Origin: Acidimicrobiaceae bacterium
GTDB lineage: Bacteria; Actinomycetota; Acidimicrobiia; Acidimicrobiales; UBA8592
DNA length: 34,797 bases
Direction of reading: 5' to 3'
Assembly (NCBI GenBank): GCA_002715405.1
Contig: PAZD01000059.1
Location: forward strand, 1-34,797
Shown: positions 17,067-25,170 of the stretch, piece after piece
Numbering within the stretch: the first letter of the stretch is position 1
How the letters are laid out: every line of letters starts with the position of its first letter
Made by a program: the position numbers and the translations under genes
The notes under the pieces: generated by a model
What the model saw: the letters and a program-made list of their open reading frames with translations, nothing else
Database searches by the model: none
Told to the model about the DNA's origin: nothing

Positions 17067-18264
17067 CAGTTATTAATTTTATATTTAAATAGAAAATAAT
17101 TAAGAGTGAAAAAGAACAAGTAAGCAAGAAGGCAAAAGTTATATTTAATTGAGTAAAATACACAATAGCGCCTAGAAGTAAAAAGCTTGATAGCAGTGTG
17201 TATCCTAGTAGTTCTGTCTTCCTTATGGCAATTAGATAAAAGGAGCTTGTCTTAATTAAAAGAATGAGGACAGAAATCATTGCAATTAAAATAGTCTCTT
17301 GTTCGTCAAGATTAAATGAATTATAGAAAAAATAGGTTATAACTCTAACACCAAATATATATGTGAAGACGACATAAGCAATACTTACTATTGCAGCCAT
17401 ATAGAATCCTCTATAAATATCTGAAAGCTTAATATTTTCGCCTTTAGAATATTGCTTAGCCAACTTAGGTAAGAAGTAGAATTGAATTGGGGCAAGTGTA
17501 AATTGAAGAACTTGAGAATAAGCTTGTCCAAAAAAAAGATTTGAAGCTGTATATATTGTTTCATTATCTTTAAGGTAATTAACTAAAGGTAACCCATAAA
17601 GATAGGACAAAGAAATAAAATTTAATATAGACAAATCTATATAAGCCTTAGTCTTCGAGGATATTGTTTTTTTATACGATGGGTTAAGATTTGATAGCCT
17701 TAAATACAGAAGTAAAGCAACTAGTGGAGCTAGGGAGTAGGCAAACACAATAGCAAAGAAAGATTGCAAAAGGGAGCCAAAGGAAAAAACCAGAAATATC
17801 TTTAGGCCAGCGTCAAGAACCTTCAGTCCTGCATAACTATAGGGCTTTTTTATATGACTAAGGTAGCCAAAGAAATCAAATTGTATTGCATAAGAAAAGG
17901 CAGAAATAAAAATGAGAAAAGAGAATAAAATTGAAATTTTCAACTGGATTAATATAAAAAGAAGTATTGGAGAGATACACAATAGTGATATTAAAGCATA
18001 TCTGATTGTTTTATTTAGACTAAATTCATCAGTTCTCTGACTCTGCCTAATCTGCTCTAGACCAGCAAAGAGGCCAAAAGAAAGTATAGATATAATACTA
18101 TAAACAATCGTTAGCTGTGAATATTCAGAGGCTATCAAGAAATTCTCAGCAACCCTCAAGGAAATCAAAATAAAGATGCCCTCGAGAACCAAGCCAACCA
18201 TTACTGGAGGTATTGATTTGTTTAAATCAAAAGTTCTGATTAATCGTTTTATATTCATATTCAT
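17056..18264 (-). CDS. Second flippase-like polytopic membrane protein
   Basis: A 402-residue membrane protein with about 12 hydrophobic helices, resembling MOP-family polysaccharide transporters but shorter than the Wzx at 7289-8692. A TTG at 18267 could start it, but ATG at 18264 or 18258 is preferred. A basic N terminus (NIKRLIR) precedes the first helix. GLEQIRQSQRT after helix 2 and the even spacing of helix pairs fit a flippase. Its start lies inside the end of the GT2 gene (38-base overlap) and its end inside the aminotransferase start, so the three genes are tightly coupled. It may export the product of this sub-operon separately from the first flippase. Confidence 0.65.
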   Translation of the reverse strand: MNMNIKRLIRTFDLNKSIPPVMVGLVLEGIFILISLRVAENFLIASEYSQLTIVYSIISILSFGLFAGLEQIRQSQRTDEFSLNKTIRYALISLLCISPILLFILIQLKISILFSFLIFISAFSYAIQFDFFGYLSHIKKPYSYAGLKVLDAGLKIFLVFSFGSLLQSFFAIVFAYSLAPLVALLLYLRLSNLNPSYKKTISSKTKAYIDLSILNFISLSYLYGLPLVNYLKDNETIYTASNLFFGQAYSQVLQFTLAPIQFYFLPKLAKQYSKGENIKLSDIYRGFYMAAIVSIAYVVFTYIFGVRVITYFFYNSFNLDEQETILIAMISVLILLIKTSSFYLIAIRKTELLGYTLLSSFLLLGAIVYFTQLNITFAFLLTCSFSLLIIFYLNIKLITDDQ

Positions 18265-19012
18265 CAAAAATAGAGAAATTGTTCTTTAGTAATTTTTTTC
18301 TATTTAAATACTGAAGGACAATAGATACCATTTCAAATAAGTGTTTGGTTAAATTTAACGACGATTTTTGATTAGTGACCTTAAGTGGTGAGCTAAAGTA
18401 TTTATAGGTCAACCCTTTATTCAGTTGGTGAATTAATAAATAATAATTAAAAGTAAGACCATCCGAACATAAGTAAATATAGTCAAGGTCTGACTTATTT
18501 ACTTTATAGAAGTTCGTACTTGCCCCAAGATCAAGAATTTTTTTATTTAATATAGTAGAGAAAATAAAATTAAAAACAACATTCCCCATATATTGAAGTC
18601 CAGAATAATTTTCATTCTTTGATTCCTTCATAAACCTAGAACCCAAAAGTAGGTCGTACTTACCCCAATCTTCTTTAGCTGATACAAAATTATTTATGTC
18701 TGCCTTTCCCGAACCATGGTGTAGCAACATATAGTCATATGAATTCTCGATAGCATATTGAAAAGCTATCTTAGTAGAGCCCCCTAGTCCGTAATTTTTT
18801 ACATTCTGAATTAATTTTGTATTCATAGAAAAGCTACCAATAAACTCTGAAAGGATTTCTACGCTATTATCAGAACTTCTATTGTCTATAATCAAAATAT
18901 CTGAGTTCGGTGGTAGTTCAATACTTGTAAATTCTCCTATTACTTCCTTTGTATAAGAGCCGCAATTAAACATAGGTATAGCAATTAAAGTTTTGCTATT
19001 CTTTTCTAACAC
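18227..19012 (-). CDS. GT2 family glycosyltransferase, DPM1-like, with altered metal site
   Basis: A 261-residue GT-A fold protein. The N-terminal strand TLIAIPMFNCGSYTKEV and IIDNRSSDNSVEIL (41-54) are typical of the nucleotide-binding half. LLGSRFM is the family GSR motif. The usual HGDGQ or DADLQ metal-binding motif is replaced by HHGSGKAD (98-105), with Ser at the key Asp position, so metal and donor binding may differ or catalysis may be lost. The start is GTG (19010-19012). There is no C-terminal membrane domain. It heads the GT2-flippase-aminotransferase operon and diverges from the NTF2-like gene by 34 bases. The fold is certain; activity is doubtful. Confidence 0.8.
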   Translation of the reverse strand: MLEKNSKTLIAIPMFNCGSYTKEVIGEFTSIELPPNSDILIIDNRSSDNSVEILSEFIGSFSMNTKLIQNVKNYGLGGSTKIAFQYAIENSYDYMLLHHGSGKADINNFVSAKEDWGKYDLLLGSRFMKESKNENYSGLQYMGNVVFNFIFSTILNKKILDLGASTNFYKVNKSDLDYIYLCSDGLTFNYYLLIHQLNKGLTYKYFSSPLKVTNQKSSLNLTKHLFEMVSIVLQYLNRKKLLKNNFSIFDEYEYKTINQNF

Positions 19013-19046
19013 CCTGTTATCATACTTTGAGTAAGAGGAATAGTAT

Positions 19047-19373
19047 ATGATAAATAAATTTAAAGAAATAATTGATACGTATTACAAATCATTTAATAAT
19101 AAAAACCCAGACCTATTAGAAAATATTTTTTCTGAAGATATAACTCTTCGAGATTGGGAGATAGAGGCTTCGGGTATCGTTGATGTAACGAGAATAAGTG
19201 AAGAGATTATGAACACAGAAGGGTTTAGTTTTGAAATCATTAATGAGTTATACGATGATAATTTTGCTGTTGTTGAGATGGAAATAAATGTATCTGAAGA
19301 AAAGATAAAAGTTATAGACTTGTTCGAGATTGAAAATTCAAAAATAAAATCCATAAAAGCATTTAAAGGCTAG
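19047..19373 (+). CDS. NTF2/SnoaL-like small protein
   Basis: A 108-residue protein with the alpha-plus-beta cone layout of NTF2-like proteins. An N-terminal helix FKEIIDTYYKSFNNKNPDLL is followed by IFSEDITLRDWEI. The C-terminal strands end in DLFEIENSKIKSIKAFKG, the usual end of SnoaL-like domains. GAGG lies 9 bases before the ATG. Members are isomerases, cyclases, hydratases or binding partners; no catalytic residues can be named here. It lies 20 bases upstream of the FAD oxidase gene on the same strand and probably acts with it, perhaps on the oxidised sugar product. That link is inference. Confidence 0.7.
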   Translation: MINKFKEIIDTYYKSFNNKNPDLLENIFSEDITLRDWEIEASGIVDVTRISEEIMNTEGFSFEIINELYDDNFAVVEMEINVSEEKIKVIDLFEIENSKIKSIKAFKG

Positions 19374-19393
19374 CTCTATCTTTTAATAATCAG

Positions 19394-20761
19394 ATGCCAG
19401 ACCCAAAAAATTCAGAAATACAAGGTTGGAGTGGATATAAGAGTATAACAAATAAAGAAATCCATATAACCAAAGAAAACTTAAATGACATCAATATAAA
19501 CAAAAAGAAAGTGCTTGGCCGTGGCCATGGATGTAGCTTTGGGGATCAGGCTTTGTTGTCAGATGGTATGTTGATTAACTCTAGTGAATTAAATTTCATT
19601 AATTGGGTTTCGGAATCAGTTGTAGAGGTTGGGTCAGGAGTTGAGATTCGTTATCTTTTGTCAGAACTACTACCTCACAATAAAGGACTTATAGGCGTAC
19701 CAGGAGGTTTGCAAGTTACAATTGGTGGTGCCATTTCAAATAACATCCATGGTAAAGACCATTGGAAAAATGGTAACTTTTCTGAGAATATTCTTTCAAT
19801 AACTTATATAGACAACAATGGAGAAATAAAAAAAGTATTTCGCGAGAATGAAATTTTTCACTTCCTGATAGGAGGAATGGGTTTGTTTGGATTTATTGTA
19901 TCGACTGAACTAAGAACAACCGATATACGAAGCGCATGGATAAAAGAAAAGTCAACAAAAATAAATTCAAAAAATAACTTCATAGAGTTCGTAACCTCAA
20001 TAAAAGAAGGAGAATTAGACGTAGACTATTCTGTTACTTGGCTTGACTTTTCAAGCAAAAAAGGCCTTGGGAGAGGGATTTCGCTTACAGGAGAATTTAT
20101 AGATGGGGAAAGTGTAAGTAAAGATTTTGTTGAAGAAAGAATAAAAGAAAACAAATATGTATTCAATACGTTTTCAACTAATTATTTTTGGCATCTAGCT
20201 AGACCGTTCTATAATCAAAAAACCTTAAATTTGCTTAGTTCTCTGAAATATAAGTCGACTAAAAGTAGGGTACAAGAACAAGTATTATTTTATACAGATT
20301 ACATGTGGATTGATAACAGGCTCATTCCAGAATATCGAAAACTATACGAACCTAAAGGCTTTGTGGAAATTCAACCATTGGTCAGTATAGATAATGGATT
20401 TGAACAGTTCTTCGAATTGTTAGACTTTGTCAAATTCCATAATATAGAGCCGCTCTTCCCATCAGTTAAGCTACATAAAGAGCATGAACATATGTGGACT
20501 TTTGCAGGGAATGGACTCTCCATCTGCTTAGATCTTCCTGTGGTTAGGAGAGGTAAGTATAACTTTGAATATCTAATAGAAGAAGTGTATAAATTTCTTT
20601 CAACTTTAGAGGCAAAAGTATATTTAGCTAAAGATTCAACCCTAACTAGAAAACATCTTTCGAAACTTGCTCCTGGAGTAGACGAATTAATTCAAAAAAG
20701 AAAAACTATAGATGGTAAATTTATTTTCGATTCTGAAATGGCTAAAAGATTATTTCAATAG
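19394..20761 (+). CDS. FAD-linked oxidase, DprE1-like
   Basis: A 455-residue flavoprotein of the VAO/PCMH FAD-binding fold. GRGHGCSFGD (42-51) matches the FAD pyrophosphate loop of decaprenylphosphoryl-ribose oxidase DprE1. PGGLQVTIGG and SNNIHGKDHW (between 103 and 124) match the second FAD contact region. The C-terminal substrate domain runs to the end with normal length. DprE1 oxidises the 2-hydroxyl of a polyprenyl-phosphate pentose; related enzymes oxidise alditols and aldonolactones. No DprE2-like reductase is nearby, so epimerisation is not shown; the keto product could feed the aminotransferase instead. Its 3' end overlaps the convergent methyltransferase gene by 12 bases. Confidence 0.85.
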   Translation: MPDPKNSEIQGWSGYKSITNKEIHITKENLNDININKKKVLGRGHGCSFGDQALLSDGMLINSSELNFINWVSESVVEVGSGVEIRYLLSELLPHNKGLIGVPGGLQVTIGGAISNNIHGKDHWKNGNFSENILSITYIDNNGEIKKVFRENEIFHFLIGGMGLFGFIVSTELRTTDIRSAWIKEKSTKINSKNNFIEFVTSIKEGELDVDYSVTWLDFSSKKGLGRGISLTGEFIDGESVSKDFVEERIKENKYVFNTFSTNYFWHLARPFYNQKTLNLLSSLKYKSTKSRVQEQVLFYTDYMWIDNRLIPEYRKLYEPKGFVEIQPLVSIDNGFEQFFELLDFVKFHNIEPLFPSVKLHKEHEHMWTFAGNGLSICLDLPVVRRGKYNFEYLIEEVYKFLSTLEAKVYLAKDSTLTRKHLSKLAPGVDELIQKRKTIDGKFIFDSEMAKRLFQ

Positions 20762-21385
20762 TCGATATATAATTATTCCTTTTCTTGACTTATTAATATT
20801 CGAATATATTTTTTCAAAACTAGATTCAAATAATTCAAAATGCACAGGAGATACATATGCAATAAATACTTCTCCTGTAAATTTTTTGCTTGACTGAACT
20901 ATTCTATTTACCACCATACTCATGGTTTTCTTTCCAAATGGGTTGAATAGGTAGATTAATCTTGTTTCTTTTGGAAATTTGAAATTTGTTGCATCCTCTT
21001 CTATATATTCAATTTGGGAATTATTTTTTTGCTTTAAGCTTTTAGCAGAAGATAGTATTTCTCTGTCTATATCTAAACCTATATATTTTCCACTTTCTTG
21101 ATAGATTCTCTCAAAGTATCTTAAAGCTCTTCCTGAACCACAACCAACATCAATAACCGCTCCTTCTATTTTCTCTAATTTTTTTACCAACAAAGAAAGG
21201 AAGTAGTACGGGCTTGGAATATATTCAACACTATCTTCGAGTAACAGTTTATTGTTAGCTGGGTTCCTAAATGACTTCTCATACTCTTTATACCTATATG
21301 ACCTATGAATATTTATTACTTCAAAAAAAACTAATTTGTATAAGAATCCATACCAAGATGTAATTACATTTTTCACTAAGACCAT
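20750..21385 (-). CDS. Class I SAM-dependent methyltransferase, possibly membrane-associated
   Basis: A 211-residue methyltransferase from the preferred ATG at 21385, which has GGGAG 6 bases upstream; an in-frame TTG at 21421 would add 12 residues inside the preceding gene. The N terminus is hydrophobic and aromatic (MVLVKNVITSWYGFLYKLVF), followed by a basic stretch, suggesting contact with the membrane. Motif I is AVIDVGCGSGRAL, then KYIGLDIDREIL as the acidic strand and LIYLFNPFG as motif IV. NPFG at that site is common in N- or C-methyltransferases of this group. It forms a minus-strand pair with the GatZ-like gene (20-base gap) and probably methylates that pathway's product. Confidence 0.8.
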   Translation of the reverse strand: MVLVKNVITSWYGFLYKLVFFEVINIHRSYRYKEYEKSFRNPANNKLLLEDSVEYIPSPYYFLSLLVKKLEKIEGAVIDVGCGSGRALRYFERIYQESGKYIGLDIDREILSSAKSLKQKNNSQIEYIEEDATNFKFPKETRLIYLFNPFGKKTMSMVVNRIVQSSKKFTGEVFIAYVSPVHFELFESSFEKIYSNINKSRKGIIIYRLLK

Positions 21386-21405
21386 AAGAAGCTCCCAAAT
21401 CTGAT

Positions 21406-22578
21406 TTAACTCACCACCCAACCATAGGCTTTAAGATAATTGACTATCGAATCATTTAATGCCTTTTTTATTTCAGTATCCAGATCTACTTTATGCGCAC
21501 TAAGACCAAGCACTATTTTATCTTTTAGCTCATTAAATTCAGGTAGTGAAAATATATAATGACCAGAAATTATAGCCTTGTCAAGATCTGATGCTTTGCT
21601 TTTCTCTTTCATCCACTTAATCCACTTTCCAGAATTAATCGATAGTTGCACAAACTCATCTAGTTCAGAATCTAATCTAAATTGCTTAAGAAGATTAATT
21701 AGCACCTTACTTTCGATAACGCCAAATTCAGGTGCAATATTACCTCCTTTGAGGTTAATTTTTGGATAAATTGATGAAGTATCATAAGGTAAATAGTCAG
21801 AATTATGAGCCTTGGGAAGTATTCCGTAACTAAGACATAGTTCTGTTATTTCTTTTATTTGAGAAATTTTTTCATCATTTTCATAGGTATCAATATCAAC
21901 ATTTTGAAAAACTCCTGTATTTTCTGCTTCTTTAACTTTTGATCCATTCTGAACAACATAAAAAGTAGGGTCTTGATATGAATTTTGTTTGCAAAAATTT
22001 ACTATTGAATTTATATTATGTTCTACTTCACTATACTCATTTAGCCCTTCGATCTGCTCTTCTGTGCCAATTTCTATGTATATATCTTTATTGTTTGTCT
22101 TTGCAATATCAATACAGAAAGAATAAAGGTCATAGACTCTTTCTAAGATATCTATATTGCTTACTGCTGAGTTGATATCAACTGATGGATCAACATGGAT
22201 AAATTGGAAGTCAGATAAAATGTCTATCTCGAAAGACTTTTTGCAAGATTCCATTGCATCATGTAAATCCAGCTCTCTATCTACTTCAGTATAATTTTGC
22301 CATGGACCTCCATGGTCTCTAGAAAGAAGTACTAAATTATTTTTATCATATTTATTGATATAATCTGATAATGTTTCAGTAGACCAAGAGTTTACATATC
22401 CTCCGCCATTCGACTTTGAATCAATTTGCCTCCTACTTGCAATCAATTGGATAGGTATAAGGTGAGTATTGCATATTTCAATAACTACATCGACACAATT
22501 CTTACTCATGGGACCAACACCAAGGAGGGTCTTGGAAGAATTGAGCAATTCTTCTTTTAGAATATTAAAATTAATCAC
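21406..22578 (-). CDS. GatZ/KbaZ-like class II aldolase-family protein
   Basis: A 390-residue TIM-barrel protein resembling the so-called non-catalytic subunit of D-tagatose-1,6-bisphosphate aldolase (PF08013). IASRRQIDSKSNGGGYVN (46-63) parallels the E-A-T-x-N-Q-V-N-x-x-G-G-Y segment. LLSRDHGGPWQN (84-95) parallels the G-G-D-H-x-G-P motif. HVDPS and NLKGGNIAPEFGVIE match later barrel strands. The start is GTG at 22576-22578. No GatY/KbaY class II aldolase partner is in the window, so it may itself catalyse an aldol or epimerisation step on a phosphosugar in this locus. It is divergent from the GT2 gene at 22689. Confidence 0.75.
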   Translation of the reverse strand: MINFNILKEELLNSSKTLLGVGPMSKNCVDVVIEICNTHLIPIQLIASRRQIDSKSNGGGYVNSWSTETLSDYINKYDKNNLVLLSRDHGGPWQNYTEVDRELDLHDAMESCKKSFEIDILSDFQFIHVDPSVDINSAVSNIDILERVYDLYSFCIDIAKTNNKDIYIEIGTEEQIEGLNEYSEVEHNINSIVNFCKQNSYQDPTFYVVQNGSKVKEAENTGVFQNVDIDTYENDEKISQIKEITELCLSYGILPKAHNSDYLPYDTSSIYPKINLKGGNIAPEFGVIESKVLINLLKQFRLDSELDEFVQLSINSGKWIKWMKEKSKASDLDKAIISGHYIFSLPEFNELKDKIVLGLSAHKVDLDTEIKKALNDSIVNYLKAYGWVVS

Positions 22579-22688
22579 TTATCAATTAAAGCACATTTAC
22601 TAAAATTTATAAAAGAATGAAAATATACGATTAACCTAATTTGAAAATGAGCTTCCAAGATAGATAAGAATGAATAGAAATTATTAAT

Positions 22689-23405
22689 ATGGATAGTGAT
22701 AATGAAAGCAAAAGAATGAAGACATCTTTAACTGCCATAGTCCCTGTTTATAATGAAGAAAAATTTGTTAATAAGTCCTTAGAAAAACTAGCCTCTATCA
22801 GCAGTGTGGATGATATTTTGCTGGTAGATGATTGCTCTACTGATAAATCATTAGAAATACTAAATGCATTTTCTGATAAACACAAAAATGTAAGAGTGTA
22901 CTCAACAGAACAGAATGGAGGAAAAGGGAGTGCAATAAAGAGTGTTTTCAAGTATATAAAGACTGACTATGCAATAATTCATGATGCGGACCTAGAGTAT
23001 GACCCAAGTGATATTGAGAAAATGTTGCTTTATGTTGACCTTGATAATAAAAACTTTGTTCTTGGTTCACGATTCCTAATGAATTCAAAAATACAACTGT
23101 ATCGTCGGACATATTTTGCAAATAAGTTTCTTTCTTTAGTTTTTTCAGTTTTCCATTCAAAAAGAATATCTGATATTGCATCATGCTACAAATTAATGCC
23201 GGCGACTTATTTAAGGAAAACGACTTTTATTGAAAATGGTTTTGCTATAGAAGTAGAGTTATTAGCAAAATTTTTAAAAGAAAACAAAAACCTAATTGAA
23301 GTTCCTATCTCTTACAAGGCAAGAAGTTATGAAGATGGGAAGAAAATAAAAACAAAAGATGGCTTTAAATATATATACTCTATTCTTAAGTATCGACTTA
23401 GCTAA
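22689..23405 (+). CDS. GT2 polyprenyl-phosphate sugar synthase, DPM1/GtrB-like
   Basis: A 238-residue GT2 enzyme with all expected motifs: AIVPVYNEEKFV near the start, LLVDDCSTDKS (44-54), IIHDADLEYDP (96-106) with the metal-binding Asp residues, and VLGSRF. There are no C-terminal transmembrane helices, so it is the soluble type that moves a hexose from a nucleotide sugar to polyprenyl phosphate. The ATG at 22716 (MKTSLTAIVP) is an alternative start. It converges on a GT-C-like membrane protein (23415-24959), a natural user of the lipid-linked sugar made here, as in GtrB/GtrC modification systems. Confidence 0.87.
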   Translation: MDSDNESKRMKTSLTAIVPVYNEEKFVNKSLEKLASISSVDDILLVDDCSTDKSLEILNAFSDKHKNVRVYSTEQNGGKGSAIKSVFKYIKTDYAIIHDADLEYDPSDIEKMLLYVDLDNKNFVLGSRFLMNSKIQLYRRTYFANKFLSLVFSVFHSKRISDIASCYKLMPATYLRKTTFIENGFAIEVELLAKFLKENKNLIEVPISYKARSYEDGKKIKTKDGFKYIYSILKYRLS

Positions 23406-23414
23406 ACGAAATCA

Positions 23415-24959
23415 CTACTTGTAAAATCTAATTAATTTGGCTTCTTGTCCGAAAATCTTAACTTCTTTTTTATAGCCTTGATTATCAAAGGCATCCATAT
23501 ACTCTTTATTTTGATATTCTCGTGTATGAATTGAAGCAAGGTAGATATTAGTAAAATTATTTTCAATTAAATATTTTTTCATCTTTTCAAAACAATGGCC
23601 TTCATCCTTGTATCTTCTACAGACAATATGTATATTGCTTTGGTTAAAATCTGGTGTAGGCATATTTGATACACCGCTACCTAACCATGGGTAAGATACG
23701 TTCTCCATGGCTAATTCTTTCTCAAAGAATGTCCCTATTGTCCATAAACCACCATGGTAAATAATCACATCTTCATTTGTTGTATTAACAAAATTAATAA
23801 TGTCAGAAGCAGCTTGTTGATCGAAACCTCTAGTTGTTTGATTGTAGCTAATGCTCAGGCTGTTTATCGAATAGACCATTAATACAATATACACCATGGT
23901 TACTCGCGCATTACTTAATGGCACAAGTTCAACTAAATAATAAATACCGAATGACATGATATAAATTATCAATATCATGTAATAAATATTTACTCGCGAC
24001 CCCCCAAAGGGGAAGACTCTAAAAATGCTTAAGCCAATATTGATAATAAAAATATAGAATATAAATTCAACAATAGAAGTATCTGCTGTAACAAAGATTA
24101 AATAATACAAACCAAGTAAAAAAAGAACTACCGAAAGTAGTATTGTAAAATCTGATGCTCCTAAATCTAGCTTATTAGATTCAGAAAAAATTCTTAGACC
24201 AGAATAATAGAGCCACCGGAAAAATAAATTGAAACCTCCATCCTGGGGGGCAAAATAAGCAATCCAAAAATTATCTAATTCATCACTTTTTCTTAGAAAG
24301 GAAAAATATGATATACCTAAAACATAAATTGAAAAAAATAAATGTAGAAACTTGCTTTCGTTGATTACTAATTTACGTTTCCTTATTAGAACAATAAAAA
24401 ATGCAATAATTGGAATGATCGTAATAAGACTAATAAAGAGAGAGAGCGAAAATAAAATTATTGTGGACCTAGGAAGATAGCTTTCTCTTAAAGCTTTCTG
24501 CAATAAACTTAAGATATAGATAGTAATTAATGCCTCCATAATGTAAGGCTTTGGCCTAAGAGAATAATTCATCAGCATTGGAGAATTTAATACCAGAGAA
24601 AGAAAAATCAGTTTTGAATAAGTATTCAGGTATAAATATTTATTATTTACAACTACAGCAGAGAGGAGGCAAAAAATCAGGAATAATATTTTAATAAAAA
24701 GATCAGTTGATTCTGAAATTTTGAAAATAAGCTGAAATATAAGTGAGGAACCAGGGTGAGTCAATGTACAACAAATTAATTTATCATATAAAGATTCGTA
24801 GACACTTCCAACCAAAACCCAACTATCATCTCCGTAAGTAATTTGAATTTTTTCAAATTTACTAATTTTTATAAAATAAATTAAAAGTGCAAATGTATAG
24901 GAGTAGAAATGCTCATATTGAGTTAAATAAAGTTTAATTTTTTTTCTTACTGTTATCAC
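23415..24959 (-). CDS. GT-C-like multi-pass membrane glycosyltransferase
   Basis: A 514-residue polytopic protein with about ten hydrophobic helices and a soluble C-terminal domain of about 130 residues. TYGDDSW (41-47) gives the acidic pair of the first periplasmic loop, and TLTHPG (65-70) follows, mirroring the DD and THP segments of the protein at 1208-2722. YSLRPKPYIMEALI and FPFGGSRVNI again parallel that protein, so they are probable paralogues. The start is GTG at 24957-24959. It likely transfers a sugar from polyprenyl phosphate to a periplasmic glycan, partnered with the convergent GT2 gene. The family is inferred from architecture. Confidence 0.6.
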   Translation of the reverse strand: MITVRKKIKLYLTQYEHFYSYTFALLIYFIKISKFEKIQITYGDDSWVLVGSVYESLYDKLICCTLTHPGSSLIFQLIFKISESTDLFIKILFLIFCLLSAVVVNNKYLYLNTYSKLIFLSLVLNSPMLMNYSLRPKPYIMEALITIYILSLLQKALRESYLPRSTIILFSLSLFISLITIIPIIAFFIVLIRKRKLVINESKFLHLFFSIYVLGISYFSFLRKSDELDNFWIAYFAPQDGGFNLFFRWLYYSGLRIFSESNKLDLGASDFTILLSVVLFLLGLYYLIFVTADTSIVEFIFYIFIINIGLSIFRVFPFGGSRVNIYYMILIIYIMSFGIYYLVELVPLSNARVTMVYIVLMVYSINSLSISYNQTTRGFDQQAASDIINFVNTTNEDVIIYHGGLWTIGTFFEKELAMENVSYPWLGSGVSNMPTPDFNQSNIHIVCRRYKDEGHCFEKMKKYLIENNFTNIYLASIHTREYQNKEYMDAFDNQGYKKEVKIFGQEAKLIRFYK

Positions 24960-25120
24960 TTGTTTTCAAATTAATTATAACTAGAAAAATACTGCGAATA
25001 GAGGCAGAATAAAGCTACAAACCTCTTTTCTGTTAGAGCAAAGAAAATGATTGTTCTTTTTTTTCTATTCATATTCATTTATCGCCCATTACAAAAGGGG
25101 TTTCAATACTACGCATACTG

Positions 25121-25142
25121 TAAATAAATTAGGATTTATTTA
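25121..25142 (+). promoter_or_regulatory. Leader hairpin or operator upstream of the phosphoglycosyl transferase gene
   Basis: TAAATAAAT (25121-25129) and ATTTATTTA (25134-25142) form a perfect 9-base inverted repeat with a TAGG loop. It lies 28 bases before the ATG at 25171 and directly abuts a GGAGAG ribosome-binding-like sequence. As RNA it could mask ribosome access; as DNA it could be an operator. All arms are A/T, so the hairpin would be weak. The rest of the 211-base spacer (24960-25170) shows no clear gene. Confidence 0.45.
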
Positions 25143-25170
25143 GGAGAGTATACGTGGTTAAGATTGAATT

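Noticed and set aside
21386-21421. TTG at 21421 as the start of the 20750 methyltransferase
   Set aside because: It lies inside the preceding gene without a ribosome-binding site, whereas ATG at 21385 has GGGAG at good spacing.
22948-23184. 78-codon minus-strand ORF within the GT2 gene
   Set aside because: It lies entirely inside a strongly supported GT2 coding region and has low-complexity composition.
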